From positions 1 through 64,000 of the forward strand of contig NZ_JAVFWN010000012.1 of the NCBI RefSeq assembly GCF_030929495.1: 64,000 nt of DNA, read 5' to 3'. The DNA is from Nocardioides sp. LHD-245 (GTDB lineage: Bacteria > Actinomycetota > Actinomycetes > Propionibacteriales > Nocardioidaceae). How positions within the stretch are numbered: the first letter of the stretch is position 1; each line of letters begins with the position of its first letter. Under the pieces are notes generated by a model, which was given only the letters and a program-made list of their open reading frames with translations, was not told where the DNA came from and did not search any database. The translations under genes and the position numbers were made by a program. Of the stretch, positions 7,865 to 16,487 are shown one piece after another.

Positions 7865-8155
7865 GTGACCACGATCGGCTTCTCGACAGAAACGGACGTC
7901 CGCGAGGACCGCCGCACCGTCCCGACCGACGAGGGCGACCACGAGCGTTTCTCCCACTACGTGGAGAAGGACAAGCTCACCGAGGCGATGGTGATGGGCA
8001 CGCCGGTGGTGGCCCTGTGCGGGAAGGTGTGGGTGCCCAGCAGGGCGCCCGAGAAGTTCCCGGTCTGCCCGGAGTGCAAGGAGATCTGGGAGGGTCTCGG
8101 CGACGGCAAGCCGGGCGACGGATCCGGCGGCGAAGGGTCCGGTCCCGACGCATGA
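7865..8155 (+). CDS. DUF3039 protein with a zinc-binding motif
   Basis: 96 residues from GTG 7865. HERFSHYVEKDKLTEAMVMGTPVVALCGKVWVPSRAPEKFPVCPECKEIW is the DUF3039 signature. Cys52 with the Cys68-Pro-Glu-Cys71 pair looks like a zinc knuckle, perhaps completed by His31. The C-terminus is a Gly/Asp-rich tail. Its stop overlaps the start of the helicase at 8152 (ATGA), so the two are co-translated, which suggests a partner role for the helicase. The function of DUF3039 is not known to me. Confidence 0.85.
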   Translation: MTTIGFSTETDVREDRRTVPTDEGDHERFSHYVEKDKLTEAMVMGTPVVALCGKVWVPSRAPEKFPVCPECKEIWEGLGDGKPGDGSGGEGSGPDA

Positions 8156-9918
8156 CCTCGCTCGGTCCGGCCTGGCCGGAGCGGGCAGCCTGGGGCACGG
8201 CGCCGTCGCTGCGTGCCTGGCAGTCCGCCGCGCTCACCGACTACCTGGCCCGCAACCCGCGTGACTTCCTCGCCGTCGCCACGCCCGGTGCCGGCAAGAC
8301 GACGTTCGCCCTCACGGTCGCCGCGGAGCTGCTCGGCCGCCGGCTGATCGACCGGCTGATCATCGTCGCGCCGACCGAGCACCTCAAGATGCAGTGGGCC
8401 GAGGCCGCGGCGCGGGCGGGGCTGCCGATCGACCCGACGTACTCGGCGGGCTCGGGCAAGATCTCCAGCGACTACGTCGGGGTCGCGGTCACCTACGCGG
8501 GCGTCGGCGTCAACCCGCTGGCGATGCGGATCCGGACCGAGCGCTTCAAGACCCTGGTCATCCTCGACGAGATCCACCATGCCGGCGACTCGATGAGCTG
8601 GGGCGAGGGCGTGCGCGAGGCCTTCGAGCCGGCGGCGCGCCGGCTGGCGCTGACGGGCACGCCGTTCCGCTCCGACATCAACCCGATCCCGTTCGTCACC
8701 TATGCGCCGGGCGGGGACGGCGTGCCGACCTCGGTGGCCGACTTCACCTACGGCTACGCCGAGGCGCTGTCCGACCATGTCGTGCGGCCGGTGCTGTTCC
8801 TGGCCTACTCCGGCCAGATGAGCTGGCGGACCCGGGCCGGCGACGAGGTCGTCGCGTCGCTGGGCGAGCCGCTCACCAAGGACATGACCTCCCAGGCGCT
8901 GCGCACCGCGCTGGACCCCGACGGGTCGTGGATCCCGTCCGTGCTGGCCGCGGCCGACAAGCGCCTCTCGGAGGTGCGCCGCCACATCCCCGACGCGGGC
9001 GGGCTGGTGATCGCCTCCGACCAGGACAGCGCCCGCGCCTACGCCAAGCTGCTCAAGCAGATCAGCGGCGAGTCCGCGACCGTCGTCCTGTCCGACGAGA
9101 AGGCGTCCTCGAAGAAGATCTCCGCGTTCAGCGAGAACGACAGCCGCTGGATGGTGGCGGTCCGGATGGTGTCCGAGGGCGTCGACGTGCCGCGCCTCGC
9201 GGTGGGCGTGTGGGCGACGACGACGTCGACCCCGCTGTTCTTCGCGCAGGCCGTCGGCCGTTTCGTGCGCGCCCGCAAGCGCGGCGAGATCGCGTCGGTG
9301 TTCCTGCCCTCGGTGCCGAACCTGCTCACCTTCGCCGCCGAGCTCGAGGCGCAGCGCGACCACGTGCTCAAGCGCCGGGTCAGCAGCGACGGCGACATCT
9401 TCGCCGCCGAGGAGGACCTGATGAACCAGGCCAACCAGGGCGACGCCGCCTCCGACGAGCTCGAGGCGCTGCCCTTCGAGGCGCTCGGCTCCGAGGCGCG
9501 CTTCGACCATGCGCTCTACGACGGCGCGCAGTTCGGCCACGAGGGCGAGGTCCACGTGGGCTCGGACGAGGAGATGGACTTCCTCGGCATCCCCGGGCTG
9601 CTGGAGCCCGACCAGGTCAGCGCCCTGCTCCAGCAGCGGCAGGCGGACCGGCGTCGTACCCGGCGCCCGGAGGCCGGCGACGAGCGCGCGGCCGACACGG
9701 TCGCCGAGGTGACCACCCACGAGCACCTCGGACTGCTGCGCCGCGAGCTCAACTCGCTGGTCGCGTCGTGGCACCACCGCACCGGCCAGGCCCACGGGAT
9801 CACCCACGCCGCGCTGCGCAAGGAGTGCGGCGGTCCGGCCGCCGCGGTCGCCAACGGCGATCAGCTGCAGAAGCGGATCGACCGGATCCGGGAGTGGGCG
9901 GTCCGCAAGACGTCGTGA
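8152..9918 (+). CDS. Superfamily II DEAD/DEAH-type helicase
   Basis: 588 residues. Motif I (TPGAGKTT, residues 44-51), motif II as DEIHH (139-143), motif III-like LTGTPFRSD, and motif VI around FAQAVGRFVRARKRG are all present, giving a complete two-lobed ATPase of the COG1061 kind. The C-terminal 150 residues (after FGHEGEVHVGSDEEMDFLGIPGLLEPDQ) match no fold I recognise and may bind nucleic acid or a partner. It is coupled to DUF3039 by a 4-base overlap. DNA or RNA substrate is not determinable here. Confidence 0.9.
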   Translation: MTSLGPAWPERAAWGTAPSLRAWQSAALTDYLARNPRDFLAVATPGAGKTTFALTVAAELLGRRLIDRLIIVAPTEHLKMQWAEAAARAGLPIDPTYSAGSGKISSDYVGVAVTYAGVGVNPLAMRIRTERFKTLVILDEIHHAGDSMSWGEGVREAFEPAARRLALTGTPFRSDINPIPFVTYAPGGDGVPTSVADFTYGYAEALSDHVVRPVLFLAYSGQMSWRTRAGDEVVASLGEPLTKDMTSQALRTALDPDGSWIPSVLAAADKRLSEVRRHIPDAGGLVIASDQDSARAYAKLLKQISGESATVVLSDEKASSKKISAFSENDSRWMVAVRMVSEGVDVPRLAVGVWATTTSTPLFFAQAVGRFVRARKRGEIASVFLPSVPNLLTFAAELEAQRDHVLKRRVSSDGDIFAAEEDLMNQANQGDAASDELEALPFEALGSEARFDHALYDGAQFGHEGEVHVGSDEEMDFLGIPGLLEPDQVSALLQQRQADRRRTRRPEAGDERAADTVAEVTTHEHLGLLRRELNSLVASWHHRTGQAHGITHAALRKECGGPAAAVANGDQLQKRIDRIREWAVRKTS

Positions 9919-9941
9919 GTCGCCTGCACCGGTGCAACCCG

Positions 9942-9974
9942 ATAGGGAAGCCTGACCTAACTTAGGCTACGCTT
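9942..9974 (+). promoter_or_regulatory. IdeR/DtxR-like iron box
   Basis: Bases 9942-9960 match 14 of 19 positions of the IdeR/DtxR consensus TTAGGTTAGGCTAACCTAA, and a second overlapping core TTAGGCTA follows at 9962-9969. Overlapping sites allow two dimers to bind. It lies 22 bases before the start of the iron-siderophore ATPase gene at 9982, so iron-dependent repression is expected. Confidence 0.65.
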
Positions 9975-9981
9975 CCTTGTC

Positions 9982-10785
9982 GTGACGACGGTTCTCGAGG
10001 GACGCGATCTGGTGCTGGGTTACCAGCGCAGCACGGTGGTGCACGGGGTCTCGGTGCGCCTCGAGCCGGGCCGGGTCACCGCGCTGATCGGACCCAACGG
10101 CTCGGGGAAGTCGACCGTGCTGCGCTCGCTGGCCCGGCTCCACCCGGTCGCCGAGGGTCGGGTCACGCTCGACGACGCGGACACCGCACCGCTGAGCGCC
10201 AAGGAGTTCGCCCGCCGGGTGACCCTGCTGTCCCAGTCGCGGCCGCACCCGTCGGGTCTGGAGGTCCGCGACGTCGTCGCCTTCGGACGCCACCCCCACC
10301 GCGGTCGCTTCGCCGGCGCGACGGACACGGACCGGGCCGCCGTCGACCACGCCATGGCGGTCACCGGCGTCGACGGCATGGCCGACCGGCCCGTCGACCA
10401 GCTCTCCGGCGGAGAGCTCCAGCGGGTCTGGCTGGCCACCTGCTTGGCCCAGGACACCGCCGTCGTGCTCCTCGACGAGCCGACCAACCATCTCGACCTG
10501 CGCTACCAGGTCGAGACCCTCGATCTGGTCCGCGACCTCGCGGACCGCCACGGGACGGCGCTCGGCGTCGTCCTCCACGACCTGAACCATGCCGCCACCG
10601 TGGCCGATCAGGTCGTGCTGCTGCACCAGGGCACGGTGCGCGCGGTCGGCACACCGGTCGACGTACTCACGCCCGTGCATCTGTCCGCCGTGTACGGGCT
10701 GCCCATCCGCTGCCTCGTCGACCCGGACACGGGCGCGGTGCGGGTGGAGGCCCAGGGCAGGCACCAGCGGCACCGCTCCAGTTGA
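9982..10785 (+). CDS. Iron-siderophore ABC transporter ATP-binding protein
   Basis: 267 residues, FecE/FepC type. Walker A GPNGSGKST (37-45), Q-loop in LLSQSRPHPSGLEVRDVVAFGRHPHRGRF, signature LSGGELQRV (from 141), Walker B with DEPTNHLD (from 165) and the switch His in VLHDLNHAA. The GRHPHRG segment is typical of ferric-siderophore ATPases. Starts with GTG behind the iron box. It powers the fused permease at 11880 with the lipoprotein at 10823 as receptor; the binding protein follows after 37 bases. Confidence 0.93.
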   Translation: MTTVLEGRDLVLGYQRSTVVHGVSVRLEPGRVTALIGPNGSGKSTVLRSLARLHPVAEGRVTLDDADTAPLSAKEFARRVTLLSQSRPHPSGLEVRDVVAFGRHPHRGRFAGATDTDRAAVDHAMAVTGVDGMADRPVDQLSGGELQRVWLATCLAQDTAVVLLDEPTNHLDLRYQVETLDLVRDLADRHGTALGVVLHDLNHAATVADQVVLLHQGTVRAVGTPVDVLTPVHLSAVYGLPIRCLVDPDTGAVRVEAQGRHQRHRSS

Positions 10786-10822
10786 CGCGCGCCGACATCA
10801 CCGAACCACAGTGAGGAACCCG

Positions 10823-11851
10823 ATGAAGACCCGACCGATCGCCGCTGCCCTGACGCCCATGGTGGCGTTGCCGCTCGGCCTGCTCCTGGCGGCCTGCGGG
10901 ACGACCGACACCGGCGCCGACAAGGAGGCCCCGAAGGCCAACGACTCGGCCGACTGCTCCGCCGACGAGACCGCGACCGCCACCGGGCCGGTGACGCTCA
11001 CCGACAGCTATGGCCGCACCGTCGAGCTGGACAAGCCCGCCGAGCGCGTGGCCGTGCTCGAGTGGCAGCAGGTCGAGGACGTCCTCACCCTGTGCCTGAC
11101 CCCCGTCGCGGTCGCCGACGCCGAGGGCTACGCCACCTGGGACACCGCCGAGGAGCTGCCCGAAGGCGTCACCGACGTGGGCACCCGCGGCGAGCCGAAC
11201 CTGGAGACCCTCTTCGGCGCCGATCCCGACCTGGTCATCGTCGAGGCCTACACCGCCGAGGACGAGATCCTCAAGCAGCTGGCGAAGTACGACGTACCGG
11301 TGCTCGCCACCAAGGGTGCCGACGCCGCCGACCCGGTGGCCAACATGCTCGGCACCTTCGAGCTGATCGCGCAGGCGACCGGTCGCGAGGAGCGGGCGAA
11401 GGTCGTCGTCGACGACTTCAACGCGCACCTCGCCGAGGCGAAGGACGAGGTCGCCGCGACCGACGCCACCTCGTTCGTCTACTTCGACGGCTACGTGCAG
11501 GGCGGCAACGTCTCGATCCGTCCCTTCGGCCAGGGCTCGCTCATCGGCGAGCTCGGTGAGGCGCTCGGCCTCACCAACGCCTGGACGGGCGAGGTCGACG
11601 AGGCGTACGGCCTCGGCCAGACCGACATCGAGGGCATGAGCGAGCTCGGCGACGCGACCTTCCTCTACACCGGCACCGTCGACCCCGAGGGCGACGTGAA
11701 CGCCACCCTCGCCGAGAACGCCGTCTGGCAGAAGATCCCCGCTGTCGCCGAGGGCCGCAGCCACGCGTTCCCGCCGGGCGTGTGGACCTTCGGCGGCCCA
11801 CGCTCGGCCGAGCAGATCATCGACGCGTACGTCGACCTGCTCACGAAGTAG
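10823..11851 (+). CDS. Iron-siderophore substrate-binding lipoprotein
   Basis: 342 residues. Lipoprotein signal with LLLAACG, lipidated Cys25, then a charged linker. The periplasmic-binding fold of the FecB/FhuD (cluster VIII) family is seen in VTLTDSYGRTVELDKPAERVAVLEWQQVEDVLTL, PNLETLFGADPDLVIVEAYTA and VWTFGGPRSAEQIIDAYVDLL. It binds ferric siderophore outside the membrane and delivers it to the fused permease. It lies between the ATPase and permease genes. The siderophore type is not readable. Confidence 0.92.
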   Translation: MKTRPIAAALTPMVALPLGLLLAACGTTDTGADKEAPKANDSADCSADETATATGPVTLTDSYGRTVELDKPAERVAVLEWQQVEDVLTLCLTPVAVADAEGYATWDTAEELPEGVTDVGTRGEPNLETLFGADPDLVIVEAYTAEDEILKQLAKYDVPVLATKGADAADPVANMLGTFELIAQATGREERAKVVVDDFNAHLAEAKDEVAATDATSFVYFDGYVQGGNVSIRPFGQGSLIGELGEALGLTNAWTGEVDEAYGLGQTDIEGMSELGDATFLYTGTVDPEGDVNATLAENAVWQKIPAVAEGRSHAFPPGVWTFGGPRSAEQIIDAYVDLLTK

Positions 11852-11879
11852 GCGGAGCAGGCAGCCCAGGCACCCAGCG

Positions 11880-14009
11880 ATGACCGTCGAGCAGCAGCAG
11901 CCCGCCACCGCGAACCCGACCGAGCCGGCCGGGGCGAGGCCTCGGCTCGGGGCCTCGGGCCTCGCGGGCGCGAGCGGCGCCCTGCTGCTGCTCGTCGCCG
12001 TCCTGCTGGGAGCCTCGCTGTGGCACCTCACCCAGGGCACGTCCGCGATCGGCGCGGGCGACCTCGTCCGCTGGCTGCTCGGCGACCGGGACGGCTCGGG
12101 ACCCGGAGCCGACGCCGGCGACGTCCTGATCGGCTCCCGCGTCCCGCGACTCGCGGCGGGCATCGCCGTCGGCTTCGCCCTGGGCGTGGCGGGCGCGCTC
12201 TTCCAGTCGCTGGCCCGCAACGCCCTCGCCTCGCCCGACACCCTCGCCGTCACCGGCGGTGCCTATCTCGCGGTGACCGTCGTGGCGGCCTTCGGCGTGA
12301 CGGTGCCGATCTGGGCCTCGGGGCTGACCGCCTTCGCCGGTGGCGGGCTCGCCGCCTTCCTCGTCCTCGGCCTCGCCGGCGGCGCGGGTACGGCGACCAC
12401 GCGGCTGGTCCTGGCCGGCTCGGCCGTGGCGCTGGCCCTGCAGGCCGCCACGTCCACCCTGCTCATCCTGTTCCAGGAGGAGACCACCAGCCTGTTCGCC
12501 TGGGGGAGCGGCTCGCTCAGCCAGCTCGGGCTGCGCACCTTCCAGCAGGCCGCGCCGGTCGTGGTCGCGTGCACCGTGGCGGCGCTGCTGCTCGCCCGGC
12601 GCCTCGACCTGCTCGGCCTCGGCGACGACAGCGCGGCGGTGCTCGGCGTGCCCGTCCGCTCGACGCGTGCCGCGGGCACGGTGCTCGCGGTGCTGCTCAC
12701 CGCGGCGTCGGTGACCCTGGCCGGCCCGATCGGCTTCGTCGGCCTGTTCGCCCCCGTGATCGTGCGGCTGTGCGGCCGGATGGTGCCGGCGCTGAACCGG
12801 CACGCCGTCCTCATCCCCGCCGCCGGCCTCACCGGTGCCGTCGTCGTGATCCTCGCCGACGCGCTGATCCGGGCCGTGCTCGGTGCCGACCAGGCGATCT
12901 CGATCCCGACGGGCATCACCACCACCCTGATGGGCGCGCTGGTGATGATCGTCCTGGCTCGCCGCGGCCGCGACTTCGGCCCGACCCGGCAGACCGCCGC
13001 GGCGCGGGTCCGGGTGGGCGGCCGGGTGCGCTTCCTCGTCGTCCTCGCCCTGGTCGTCGTGGCCGCCGCCGCGGTGACCCTGCTCAGCCTGCTGGCCGGC
13101 GACACCTGGCTGCGGGCCGGCGATCTCTCCCTGTGGCTGCGCGGCGAGGCCGCGCCGCTCATCCAGTTCGCGCTCGACGAGCGTGCGCCCCGGGTCGCCG
13201 CGGCGGTGCTGGGCGGCGCGGCGCTGGCGCTCTCCGGCGCCCTGGTGCAGGCGACCTGCCGCAACCCCCTGGCCGAGCCGGGCATCCTCGGCATCACCGG
13301 TGGTGCCGGCGTGGGGGCCGTGATCGTGGTGACCGGGGCCGGCGTCTCTCAGGCCGCGAGCAACGGTGCGATCCTGGTCGGCGCGGTCACCGGTGCCCTC
13401 GTCGCCTTCGCCCTGGTCTACGGCCTCGCCTGGCGGCACGGGCTCGACGCCGACCGGCTCCTGCTCATCGGCATCGGCACCTGGTACGGCGCCGCCGCGC
13501 TGACGACGTTCCTGCTGGTGCGCTCGAACCCCTGGGACACGCCGCGGATCTACACCTGGATGTCCGGGACGACGTACGGCCGCACGTTCGAGCAGGTGCT
13601 GCCCGTCGCGGTCGTGCTCGCCGTCGCGCTGCCGCTCGCCTGGCTGGTCCGCCGCGACCTCGACCTGCTCGCCCTCGACGAGGACACCCCGCGCCTGGTG
13701 GGCGTGCGTCTGGATACCGTTCGCCTCGTCGTCCTGGTCACGGCGGCGCTGCTCGCCGCGACGAGTGTCGCCGCGGTCGGCGTGGTGGGCTTCGTGGGAC
13801 TGGTGGCACCGCACATGGCGCGCGCCCTGGTCGGGGGGCGGCACGCGCGCTCGGTGCCGGTGGCGATCCTGCTCGGGGCGGTGCTGCTCGGCCTCGCCGA
13901 TCTCGTCGGCAGGACAGTGATCGCGCCGGCTCAGGTCCCGGCAGGGCTGGTCGTGGCGCTGATCGGCGCGCCTTACTTCGTCTACCTGCTGGCGCGCTCG
14001 CGCGCCTGA
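11880..14009 (+). CDS. Fused FecC-FecD iron-siderophore permease
   Basis: 709 residues, twice the usual FecCD length. Two complete halves can be seen. In the first, SRVPRLAAGIAVGFALGVAGALFQSLARNALASPDTLAVTGGAYL and GPIGFVGLFAPVIVRLCG; in the second, ERAPRVAAAVLGGAALALSGALVQATCRNPLAEPGILGITGGAG and GVVGFVGLVAPHMARALVGG. Each half gives about 10 membrane helices, so one polypeptide replaces the usual heterodimer. It works with the ATPase at 9982. Its 3' end overlaps the convergent HxlR gene by 28 bases. Confidence 0.92.
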   Translation: MTVEQQQPATANPTEPAGARPRLGASGLAGASGALLLLVAVLLGASLWHLTQGTSAIGAGDLVRWLLGDRDGSGPGADAGDVLIGSRVPRLAAGIAVGFALGVAGALFQSLARNALASPDTLAVTGGAYLAVTVVAAFGVTVPIWASGLTAFAGGGLAAFLVLGLAGGAGTATTRLVLAGSAVALALQAATSTLLILFQEETTSLFAWGSGSLSQLGLRTFQQAAPVVVACTVAALLLARRLDLLGLGDDSAAVLGVPVRSTRAAGTVLAVLLTAASVTLAGPIGFVGLFAPVIVRLCGRMVPALNRHAVLIPAAGLTGAVVVILADALIRAVLGADQAISIPTGITTTLMGALVMIVLARRGRDFGPTRQTAAARVRVGGRVRFLVVLALVVVAAAAVTLLSLLAGDTWLRAGDLSLWLRGEAAPLIQFALDERAPRVAAAVLGGAALALSGALVQATCRNPLAEPGILGITGGAGVGAVIVVTGAGVSQAASNGAILVGAVTGALVAFALVYGLAWRHGLDADRLLLIGIGTWYGAAALTTFLLVRSNPWDTPRIYTWMSGTTYGRTFEQVLPVAVVLAVALPLAWLVRRDLDLLALDEDTPRLVGVRLDTVRLVVLVTAALLAATSVAAVGVVGFVGLVAPHMARALVGGRHARSVPVAILLGAVLLGLADLVGRTVIAPAQVPAGLVVALIGAPYFVYLLARSRA

Positions 14010-14500
14010 AACGGCCGGACGCCGGGCCCCGGGCGGGTGGCGACCCCCCGGGGATCGTCGACGTGGTGGCCCGCGGCGCAGCGGACCTCGACGTGGACGG
14101 GCTCCTCGCACTCGCGGTGCACGAACACGGTCGGTGGACCTCCCGGGTCGGCCAGGTGGCGGTCGCCCCAGTGGCTGATGGCGAGCAGGATCGGCTGGAG
14201 CTCGAGGCCCTTCGCGGTCAGCCGGTACTCGTGCCGGGTGCGGGCGCCGTCCTGACGGTAGGGCTCCTTGCGCAGGATGTCGTGCTCGACCAGGGAGGCG
14301 AGCCGGTCGGTGAGCACCTGGCGGGGGATGCCCGCATGGCGGCGGATGTCGTCGAAGCGGCGGACGCCGAGGAACACCTCGCGCAGCACGACGACCGTCC
14401 ACCGCTCGCCGAGGATGGCCATCGCCCGGCCCAGCGTGCAGTTGTCGACCGACCACGCGAGCGCGGGCGGTGAGCTCGGGGGAGCATCGGTGGCTGCCAT
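13982..14500 (-). CDS. HxlR family transcriptional regulator
   Basis: 172 residues. WSVDNCTLGRAMAILGERWTVVVLREVFLGVRRFDDIRRHAGIPRQVLTDRLASLVEHDILRKEPYR is a textbook HxlR winged helix with the conserved N-terminal Cys that in some members senses redox or electrophiles. The start at 14500 is chosen because upstream codons add only 10 residues. It is divergent from the thioesterase gene at 14566, its plausible target, and its last 28 bases overlap the fused permease gene. Confidence 0.9.
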   Translation of the reverse strand: MAATDAPPSSPPALAWSVDNCTLGRAMAILGERWTVVVLREVFLGVRRFDDIRRHAGIPRQVLTDRLASLVEHDILRKEPYRQDGARTRHEYRLTAKGLELQPILLAISHWGDRHLADPGGPPTVFVHRECEEPVHVEVRCAAGHHVDDPRGVATRPGPGVRPFQARERASR

Positions 14501-14565
14501 CGCTCCAGCATAGGGCGACCCAGGTCTCATTGACAGACTCAGCCTCGCGCTGGTCTGATGGCGCT

Positions 14566-15039
14566 ATGACTGAGTCCGCGACCAAGACCCAGCTCGCCGC
14601 GGCCGACCCGGCGACGCTCGACGGCTTCGAGCAGCTGCGGGCGATGCGCGACGGGCGGCTCCCCGTCGCGCCGATCGCCGACACCCTGGGCTTCGCGGGC
14701 TTCGACGTACCGGAGCGGGGGACCGCGGTCTTCGAGCTCGACCCCGAGTTGCGCCACTACAACCCGATCGGCAGTGTGCACGGTGGTGTCTTCGCGACCC
14801 TGCTCGACTCCGCCTGCGGCTGCGCCGTCCACTCCACCCTCGCCGTCGGCGAGGGTTATACCTCGCTCGACCTGACGGTGAAGTTCCTCAAGCCGGTCAC
14901 CGTCGACTCCGGCCGGCTGCGCGCCGTCGGCACGGTGCTGCAGCGCGGCCGCCGTACCGCCCTCGCCGAGGCGAAGCTGTACGACGGCCGCGGCAAGCTG
15001 GTCGCCTACGCCAGCTCCAGTTGCATGATCTTCAGCTGA
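14566..15039 (+). CDS. PaaI-like hotdog-fold thioesterase
   Basis: 157 residues. The hotdog signature RHYNPIGSVHGGVFATLLDSACGCAVHSTLAVGEGYTSLDLTVKFLKPVT contains HGG and the helix-capping Asp used by PaaI-type acyl-CoA thioesterases. It would hydrolyse an acyl- or aryl-CoA; specificity is unknown. It is divergent from the HxlR gene with 65 bases between the starts. The six-copy repeat array begins 5 bases after its stop. Confidence 0.9.
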   Translation: MTESATKTQLAAADPATLDGFEQLRAMRDGRLPVAPIADTLGFAGFDVPERGTAVFELDPELRHYNPIGSVHGGVFATLLDSACGCAVHSTLAVGEGYTSLDLTVKFLKPVTVDSGRLRAVGTVLQRGRRTALAEAKLYDGRGKLVAYASSSCMIFS

Positions 15040-15043
15040 GCGC

Positions 15044-15217
15044 GACCCGGCGCAGATTGAACTCTGATCCGCGCTGACCCGGCGCAGGTTGAACTCTGAT
15101 CCGCCCCGACCCGGCGCAGATTGAACAGGCAGTCGTTCAATCTGCGCCGGGTGGGCGTCGTCTTTTGTTCAATCTGCGCCGGGTCGGCGTCATTCTCGGT
15201 TCAAACTGTGCCGGGTC
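15044..15217. repeat. Six-copy 32-bp-period inverted repeat array
   Basis: The 19-mer GACCCGGCGCAGATTGAAC occurs three times forward (15044, 15076, 15108; the second copy has one mismatch) and three times reversed (15135, 15167, 15199; zero to two mismatches). Starts are exactly 32 bp apart in each half, and the whole block is symmetric about 15130.5. It fills the gap between the convergent thioesterase and MFS genes; the last copy overlaps the MFS stop codon. It can form one long hairpin or three nested stem pairs. Function unknown; convergent termination is the simplest guess. Confidence 0.9.
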
Positions 15218-16487
15218 AGGCGAGATCGCCCAGTGCCTCGGCCTGGGCCTCCTCGGCGGAGTGCGGGGCGGGAGCGGATCCCCCGCGCAGCGCCGTGCCG
15301 ACCGTGCGCGCTCCGGCGAGCAGGACGGCGACGCCCACCGCGACCGCGATCCCGCCGAACCAGAACGGCGCGGCGGAGCCCTGGTGCTCGGCGAGCTTGA
15401 GCGCGACGTAGGGGCCGACGGCGCCGCCGGTGAATCGGACGAAGGAGTACGCCGCGGACGCCACCGGCCGCTCGACCGGGGCCGCTCCCATGACGGCCTC
15501 GGTGACCAGGGTGTTGATGACGCCGAGGAAGGCGCCGGCCACGACGATGCCGACGATCACGACCACGGCCGTGTCGGCGCCGACGGCCATCATCAGCAGG
15601 TCGAGCGCGAACAGCGCGAGGGCGCCGATGAGCGCCGGCACCGTGCCGATCCTGCGCTGCACCCAGGGGGCGAACGCGACGGACGCGATCGCGAGCAGCA
15701 CGCCCCAGCCGAAGAAGATCCAGCCGATCTGCATGATCCCGGCCTCGGGCAGCGCGAACGGCCCGGCGGCGAGCAGCGAGAAGAAGCCCAGGTTGTAGCA
15801 GACTGCGACGGCCGCGATCACCGCGAGCGCGGGATGGGCGAGGGCCTTGAACGGGTCCGCCAGCGTCGTACGCCGCGGTGCGGGCGGCGTCGCGGGCAGG
15901 AAGACCGCGGTCGCGACGAGCGCGATCGTCATCAGTACGGAGACCCCGAAGAACGGGCCGCGCCAGGAGTGCTCGCCGAGCAGGCCGCCGATGAGGGGGC
16001 CGGACGCGATGCCGAGGCCGAGCGCGGCCTCGAACAGGATGATCGCCTGCGCGAGCGATCCCTTCGACGAGCTCACGATCGTGGACAGCGCGGTGGCGAT
16101 GAAGAGGGCGTTGCCGAGACCCCAGCCGGCACGGAAGCCGATCACGGCGCCGACCGACCCGGACATGCCGGCGAGTCCCGCGAAGACGATGATCAGCGCC
16201 AGTCCGGTGAGCAGCGTGCGCTTGGCTCCGATCCGGGAGGAGACCACGCCGGTGACCAGCATCGCCACGCCCATCACCGCCATGTAGCTGGTGAAGAGCA
16301 GTGAGACCTGGCTCGGCGTCGCCTCGAGCTTGGCCGCGATCTCCTTGAGGATCGGGTCGACCAGGCCGATGCCCATGAACGCGATGACACAGGCGAAGGC
16401 GACCGCCCACACCGCGCGCGGCTGGCGCAGGAAGGATCCGCCCTCGGCGGCGTGGGTGGGGGTGTGGGTGCCGGCGGTGGCGGTCAC
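15216..16487 (-). CDS. MFS transporter, DHA1-like
   Basis: 423 residues with about 12 membrane segments: AVAFACVIAFMGIGLVDPILKEIAAKLEATPSQVSLLFTSYMAVMG (TM1-2), SRIGAKRTLLTG (motif A-like), LFEAALGLGIASGPLIGGLLGEHSWRGPFF (motif C). This is the proton-driven drug/small-molecule exporter layout. GTG 16487 is used because GGAAGGA lies upstream and it overlaps the stop of the MarR gene. It forms an operon with MarR at 16484, its likely repressor. The C-terminal stop codon lies within the inverted repeat array. Confidence 0.9.
   Translation of the reverse strand: MTATAGTHTPTHAAEGGSFLRQPRAVWAVAFACVIAFMGIGLVDPILKEIAAKLEATPSQVSLLFTSYMAVMGVAMLVTGVVSSRIGAKRTLLTGLALIIVFAGLAGMSGSVGAVIGFRAGWGLGNALFIATALSTIVSSSKGSLAQAIILFEAALGLGIASGPLIGGLLGEHSWRGPFFGVSVLMTIALVATAVFLPATPPAPRRTTLADPFKALAHPALAVIAAVAVCYNLGFFSLLAAGPFALPEAGIMQIGWIFFGWGVLLAIASVAFAPWVQRRIGTVPALIGALALFALDLLMMAVGADTAVVVIVGIVVAGAFLGVINTLVTEAVMGAAPVERPVASAAYSFVRFTGGAVGPYVALKLAEHQGSAAPFWFGGIAVAVGVAVLLAGARTVGTALRGGSAPAPHSAEEAQAEALGDLA

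Noticed and set aside
9982..14009. Siderophore biosynthesis cluster
   Set aside because: Only uptake genes are seen; there is no NRPS, IucA/IucC-type synthetase or ornithine/lysine hydroxylase in the window.
15044..15217. CRISPR array
   Set aside because: Repeats are 19 bp with 13-bp spacers, the forward spacers are alike, half the copies are inverted, and there is no cas gene in the window.
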